In this document: piece by piece, positions 59,045 to 64,000 of the stretch
Layout: each line of letters begins with the position of its first letter
Numbering within the stretch: position 1 is the stretch's first letter
Assembly (NCBI GenBank): GCA_036365515.1
Contig: CM070877.1
Coordinates: forward strand, 55,030,475-55,094,474
From: Torymus aiolomorphi
Taxonomy: Eukaryota; Arthropoda; Insecta; Hymenoptera; Torymidae
Length of the DNA stretch: 64,000 nt
Direction of reading: 5' to 3'
Translations under genes and position numbers: made by a program
The notes under the pieces: model-generated
Database searches by the model: none
The model's input: only the letters and a program-made list of their open reading frames with translations
Told to the model about the DNA's origin: nothing

Positions 59045-59395
59045 TGATTTCATTCAAATTCAGGCAGGCTGTCATAGATCTAATTTTTTTTTTGCCTAAA
59101 AACTATGAGAAGAAAACTACGATTATATTCTAAATCATACTCAAGAAGATACATGTCTGAGGTTTTCGCTTAAAGAATTTAAATAAAAATTTCTTTTTTT
59201 ACACCACACACAAATCAATATTAGACGAAAAAATAGAAATTACGAAATTTAAAAAGTACCTCAATTTCCAAACTGCTGTAACTTTGTCAATTTTCAACCT
59301 TTTGAGATGGTTTTTTTCTTTGAATTATAGTTTTTTAGACGAAAAAAATTCGATCTGTGGGTCTGCCTGAATTTAAATGAAATTAGCGTAATAAT
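59045..59395. mobile_element. Small foldback element
   Basis: ATTTCATTCAAATTCAGGCAG near 59053 and its reverse complement near 59365-59385 bound an AT-rich block of about 350 bp. The arms continue inward imperfectly. Confidence 0.65.
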
Positions 59396-60862
59396 AAATG
59401 AACAGAAAAAATTGTTCTTACTTACCAGATCGTGGTACAGTAAATAGAAATGAATATGTTCGAGAAATGTAAAGAAAACGAGGCAACAATTAATTATTAT
59501 AGCTCAAAATCGAATTTTTAACGAAGTATTCATTAAACTCATACGCTTCACAGAAAAAAAATTAGGTATAAGTTTTACCTAATTACATAAGATGATTAAA
59601 TGCAGTCACTTTAAATACGAAAAACACTATAATTTCTGGATGAAATACTTTCTGTACTTCCTGTATTATAGGTAGGGTATAACCTTAATAAATACAGACA
59701 AAGTATGATACGAGCGAAAAGAATCTTGTTACATACTGCTATAGCAACCTATTCTTGATGAAAATATGTTTATGAAAAAAGTAAGCTCGTGTTCCAAATC
59801 GATAATTTTTTTCATTAAAAATTATCGATACGCATGGAAAATAAGATTTATCCACTCTTTTTTATATTTATTAATCAGTTATTCAATACTATTAAGATTT
59901 ATATTTCATTACTTATCCATAAAATATTATGTATATGGGTAATTTTCAAAAAACGTGCACTTTTTAATTTTTCAATTTCAAAGATTGTGTTTAAAAATAA
60001 AAAATAAAAATTAAAACATGAACTTTTTGGAATCTAAAACGTATAAACATTAACGAAAATAAATATAGTGCACTCTATGAAACATCTAAGGCCTGTTAAA
60101 CTTAATCAACAACCAATATTACGAATAGTAATACCAGAAAGATTACTATCAGAGAGTATACAAAATAATTATTATTAATACTTTTTGGAAATAAAGATAT
60201 TGATTCCGAAAAACCCCATTTACCCATGAATGTAAACTCAAAATATACTCAATTATAGTTTTAATTCACATTTGTAAATTTATTAAATTTTACGGCAAGA
60301 GCTCCAGAGAGTTTACACAGAATAAACCTTCGCTGTGCTCCACATTGCTTCGATATTTAGTTGAAACTGACTACATTTGTAGCAGTTTTGCTTTTATCGC
60401 GTTAAGAAAGCTTCCTGTCAGATTCGCGAAAGAATAGAAAAAAAGATTCGAATTACGCGAATGTGAAATATAATATGAAACCTTTAGGGAAGATTGTAGG
60501 AATCTCATGAGTAATATCAAAATAATCATCGTATTTTCACCTTTTTTCTTACACCGTCATTTTTTATTATTTTTGGAGGAGTGTAGAGACTCACGAAGAA
60601 CTTCCATCATAAATAGTCTTTTTAGATCACAATTTTTGCGATATTCATAAAGTTGAGTCGGAGATCGTCCTTAAGGAGATGTGGGATACCGAAATCATAT
60701 TCGAACAAGTATATTTTATGAAAATATTAATACGATGGCTTTAAAGAAATTCTTTGTATAGTATTTACATATACGGAGGGCGTGTAGAATTGAGTTTTTC
60801 CAAAACACTGTAGAGAAATTTTTTAATTAATAAATCGTTGTAATATTTATGGGTGGAGGTAC
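59396..60862. other. AT-rich stretch without recognisable genes
   Basis: Nothing supported was found. It may be intron of the gene carrying the exon at 60863-61095. Confidence 0.4.
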
Positions 60863-61095
60863 CTGTAGTCGTCTGATCCTTGCCGTTTCCACTTCGAGGA
60901 TCATCTCCATGAGCTTCTGCTGAGACTCCATCATCCTTGTCATTTGAGCCATGATTTCTTTTTGCCTCTTATGGTTTGCCTCCATGGCTCTAAACCATAA
61001 GTCTATGTCAGCTTTCGCTCTCTCTGACGGTTGTACAGAGCAGAACTGTGGTAGACCGGGCGGCGTGTACGAGGATATAGGTGTTGTATTCCCAT
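60863..61095 (-). CDS. Probable internal exon with coiled coil
   Basis: On the minus strand a 233-bp block is open in one frame and bounded by an acceptor (AACCAG before 61095) and a donor (CAG then GTACCT after 60863). After two carried-over bases it encodes 77 residues. A Pro/Ser-rich start (TPISSYTPPGLPQF) is followed by ERAKADIDLWFRAMEANHKR and a Met/Gln/Glu-rich coiled coil (MAQMTRMMESQQKLMEMILE) ending ETARIRRLQ. Such tails follow Myb/SANT- or MADF-type DNA-binding domains in many insect proteins and Harbinger partners. That link is an inference. GC content is higher than the flanks. No neighbouring exon was found. Confidence 0.5.
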
Positions 61096-61956
61096 CTGGT
61101 TATATGTAAATAATTATTCTTATAAATATTTGGTCTTTTATTCTGAATAATCTGATTAATAAAGAAATTTTACAGATCTGTATTCTGATTCTCTTAAATT
61201 AATTATTTACATTCTGCTCTGGATAATAATAATATCAATTTTGTTATATTGCTTTTATAATAATCGTAATATGATTTTATATTAATATAATTTTACTAGA
61301 CTGTGTAAATGACTTTATTTAATTTGAGATAGAGATAATTAATGTATATATATACTCTGGGGGGTACCCCCTACTCGCTCCGCTCGTCAAACCCCATATA
61401 AAATAAATTTAAAAATTTTATATTTTGGAATAAGAGAACAAATCACCCTGATGTTCATTATTTTAAATTATTACACTTATTTTATTACTTATAAATTATT
61501 ACTTATTTTATTATTTACTATATAAATATTGAATAATGTTTTAAATTTAACCAATAACTGTGTTGCGTTAATTCGTTTTATATAAACTTTATTAACTATA
61601 AAGATTAGTTGAAGAGACGAACAGTTTTCCACGTCACCCTGGGGGCACTGTTCATGGATCGTTGGATTGTTATTTTAAGTGGCATACTTCGCCAATAGCC
61701 CTACATTACCACTATACCTAAAATTTTATGAAATTTTATTAAATATATTTTTATATCATTTATGTTACATTTTGAAATTTAGGAAAATAATAAATTAAAA
61801 ATAAATTATATGATTTGTATTATCTTTAATATACCCTTGAATGTTTTTATAAGCTTTTTATTATTTAGAACCATATATATTTATTTGTTCCTTTTATATA
61901 TATTTTTGCTTTTAAACATTATATTGGATACATGAAAGAATTTAATACTAATTTGT
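61096..61956. other. AT-rich stretch
   Basis: No gene is seen, only the third GC-rich hairpin motif at 61347-61396. Confidence 0.4.
61347..61396 (-). repeat. GC-rich hairpin terminus, copy 3 of 3
   Basis: TATATATACTCTGGGGGGTA then CCCCCTACTCGCTCCGCTCG, with the same layout as the copies near 650 and 17753. Confidence 0.55.
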
Positions 61957-61989
61957 AACTGTATGACTGTTTTTAGAAATGTATTCAAA

Positions 61990-62145
61990 GGACCCCGCAC
62001 ACAATGCATGGACAAAATCATCCGGTCAAATGTTGGGGGGTTTTGCGCATGAGAACTTTTGTTCAGGACCTTAAGATCTATCATTTCCCCAAGATTGATC
62101 CAATTTGACCGTATGATTATTTTCCATACATTGTGTGCGGGGTCC
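61990..62145. mobile_element. 156-bp MITE in the left arm
   Basis: It starts GGACCCCGCACACAATGCATGG and ends with its near reverse complement, GGGGTCC. The right arm of the host element is continuous across the matching place (CAAATTTG). Confidence 0.85.
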
Positions 62146-62939
62146 TTTGTTCATCCTTATATACAAATTAAACACAAGAAAGTACTGAAATCAATTTATT
62201 GTAGTCAAGTACCCATAACATAACTTGACTGACATAATAGAACTTTTCGTACCCTGCGTGTAAAATTATATTTTATATCCACGTTGTAACTTCAAAGATA
62301 TTCAGCCAGTGGGCATAAAGTATTACTTAAGGCCTAAGAGGCGCAATAGCTCACATACTCTTATACAAAACCTTATAGAACCTACGCACTTTACGCCCGT
62401 ATAGGTGAAAATTATTTTATAACTATTATGCTTTCTTTTCATTTCTAAAATTCATAAGAATTTTTTCAGATATTTACGAAAAGTCAAAGTTTTGAACTTT
62501 CTATAATATTACGCATCTTGGGAGGACAAGAGAAGTCTAGAGCTGCTCTAGCAGGGGTGGTTCTCCAATCTCCTACACATACTTGGTGGGCCCGACGGTT
62601 TGCAGTTTACCGGTGGGCTTTGTAAATGTAGAATTCTAAATTTTTGCATAAATTCATTAAAAATGTTTATACCTATAAATCCACTATAATTAATAATTAA
62701 TTACAATGACTCTAATTTTTAATTGATACTTTTCAAATATATCATCCATACATATGTGCAGAATCTCATGATTTACTTACATTACCCAAAATATTTTTCC
62801 TTGTGTCCGTCGTTTTTAAACAGGAATGAAATAAAAATGCATATAAATTGTACTAAAAAATCTACTCCAAAGTGCTTTAGATTTTATTAACCATTTTATA
62901 AGCCACCTATTTTTTATCCTTTTCCCGCGTGTAAATATC

Positions 62940-63098
62940 ATATAAGATCTCATGTGAGTATTTCAGCCATCAAATCTCATATGAGATCATATGTATATAT
63001 AAAATGTTATCTGCAATTTTATATATTATGGGATCTCAAATGAAATCTCATATGAGATCTAATGTCCGATATTCACATATATAAGATCTCATATGATA
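62940..63098. repeat. Cluster of ATCTCATATGAGAT palindromes
   Basis: About five copies or partial copies of (G)ATCTCATATGAGATC lie near 62946, 62978, 63032, 63044 and 63084, irregularly spaced. All are self-complementary or nearly so. Confidence 0.75.
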
Positions 63099-63730
63099 TT
63101 TTCCCGCCGGTTTGCAATTTCTATTTAAAAACAGAGTCATACATTCATGAATCAGTATTTAATATGTAAATGCAACCCATTTATATCTTTTATCTGATCT
63201 TTATATTATATGCAAATGACCATGTCTACACTTTGAATTGCAAACCGTCCGGTCCGCCAAGTATGTGTGGCAGATTGGAGAACCACCCCTGCTAGAGCAG
63301 CTCTAGACTTCTCTTGTCCTCCCAAGATGCGTAATATTATAGAAAGTTCAAAACTTTGACTTTTCGTAAATATCTGAAAAAATTCTTATGAATTTTAGAA
63401 ATGAAAAGAAAGCATAATAGTTATAAAATAATTTTCACCTATACGGGCGTAAAGTGCGTAGGTTCTATAAGGTTTTGTATAGGAGTATGTGAGCTATTAC
63501 GCCTCTTAGGCCTTAAGTAATACTTTATGCCCACTGGCTGAATATCTTTGAAGTTACAACGTGAACATAAAATGTAATTTTACACGCAAGGTACGAAAAG
63601 TTCTATTATGTCAGTCAAGTTATCTTATGGGTACTTGACTACAATAAATTGATTTCAGTACTTTCTTGTGTTTAATTTGTATATAAGGATGAACAAATTT
63701 GAATACATTTATGAAAACAGTCATACAGTT

Positions 63731-64000
63731 GTTTCCGAGAGATGTTTGCATTACTTGACTATCGATAATTGATTTCACAACTTTCGTTTGTTTGATTTGC
63801 AGTAAACAATTTGAATGCTTACATATAATTTGCTCAGCATACAATGACTCAAAGAAGTGAAAGACTTTTTGACTGGTATTTATTTGATTCCTTTTAAAAA
63901 ATCATAAATATTATTATTTTATAGATTATACAGAAAAAACGTCTATACTTGCCTTATTTTATACTTTCGTAGAAAGTTTTATATTTTGTTTTATAGATAC
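63731..64000. other. AT-rich end of window
   Basis: 63745-63850 is a diverged direct repeat of 63620-63725 (ACTTGACTAYMRATAATTGATTTCA form). Nothing else was seen. Confidence 0.5.

Larger units (their letters stand above)
61957..63730. mobile_element. 1.8-kb foldback element with ~500-bp arms
   Basis: AACTGTATGACTG near 61957 and CAGTCATACAGTT near 63730 bound arms that match in inverted order. These include the TAGAGCTGCTCTAG block and the TTACTTAAGGCCTAAGAGG block. The left arm is interrupted by a 156-bp MITE. The centre (62640-63235) contains a cluster of palindromes and no coding frame. Confidence 0.85.

Noticed and set aside
61990..62145. Target duplication of the 156-bp MITE
   Set aside because: The flanks read CAAA and TTTG, and the uninterrupted arm reads CAAATTTG, so no duplicated bases can be shown.

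Overview
The window is a repeat-dominated eukaryotic locus. It is most likely from an insect: Penelope-like, Helitron, env-bearing LTR, Ty3/Gypsy, CR1/jockey-type LINE and Tc1/mariner elements occur together. The species cannot be named from the sequence. No complete host gene is visible. The only convincing non-transposon coding piece is one short spliced exon on the minus strand near 61 kb.

Region by region. 1-5.3 kb: a Ty1/copia RNase H end, then two Penelope-like units in a head-to-tail array with an inverted head copy at the left. 5.3-15.4 kb: a dead Helitron (Rep plus PIF1-type helicase), split at 7976-13823 by an env-bearing LTR element that lacks pol and has a 5-bp target duplication. 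15.4-20.4 kb: low-complexity and interspersed repeats, a minus-strand Gypsy RT fragment and a 410-bp LTR. 20.4-24.4 kb: the 3' end of a Gypsy element, one end of a DNA transposon, a ~445-bp satellite and then a ~92-bp satellite. 24.4-46.3 kb: one Ty3/Gypsy retrotransposon inserted in the 92-bp satellite. It holds a 5.9-kb DNA transposon in its third ORF and a 5.1-kb LINE in the (GA)n tract of its 3' LTR. 46.3-48.2 kb: the same two satellites resume. 48.4-54.4 kb: a second DNA transposon whose transposase resembles the first, itself split by an intact DD41D mariner. 54.4-64 kb: AT-rich DNA with several foldback elements, a tRNA-like Pol III unit and the isolated exon.

The layers give an order of events. 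The satellites came first, then the Gypsy element, then the long-TIR transposon and the LINE inside it. Independently, Helitron then env-LTR element, and DNA transposon then mariner. In three nests, removing the insert with one copy of its target duplication brings the host reading frame back into register: Helitron/LTR element, Gypsy ORF3/DNA transposon and transposase/mariner. That supports the boundaries given here.

The points most worth a second look are the Gypsy element's post-integrase coiled-coil/zinc-knuckle ORF, a long-TIR DNA transposon with RSS-heptamer-like ends and a CGGCG target duplication, and hammerhead-like motifs in the Penelope-like 3' regions.
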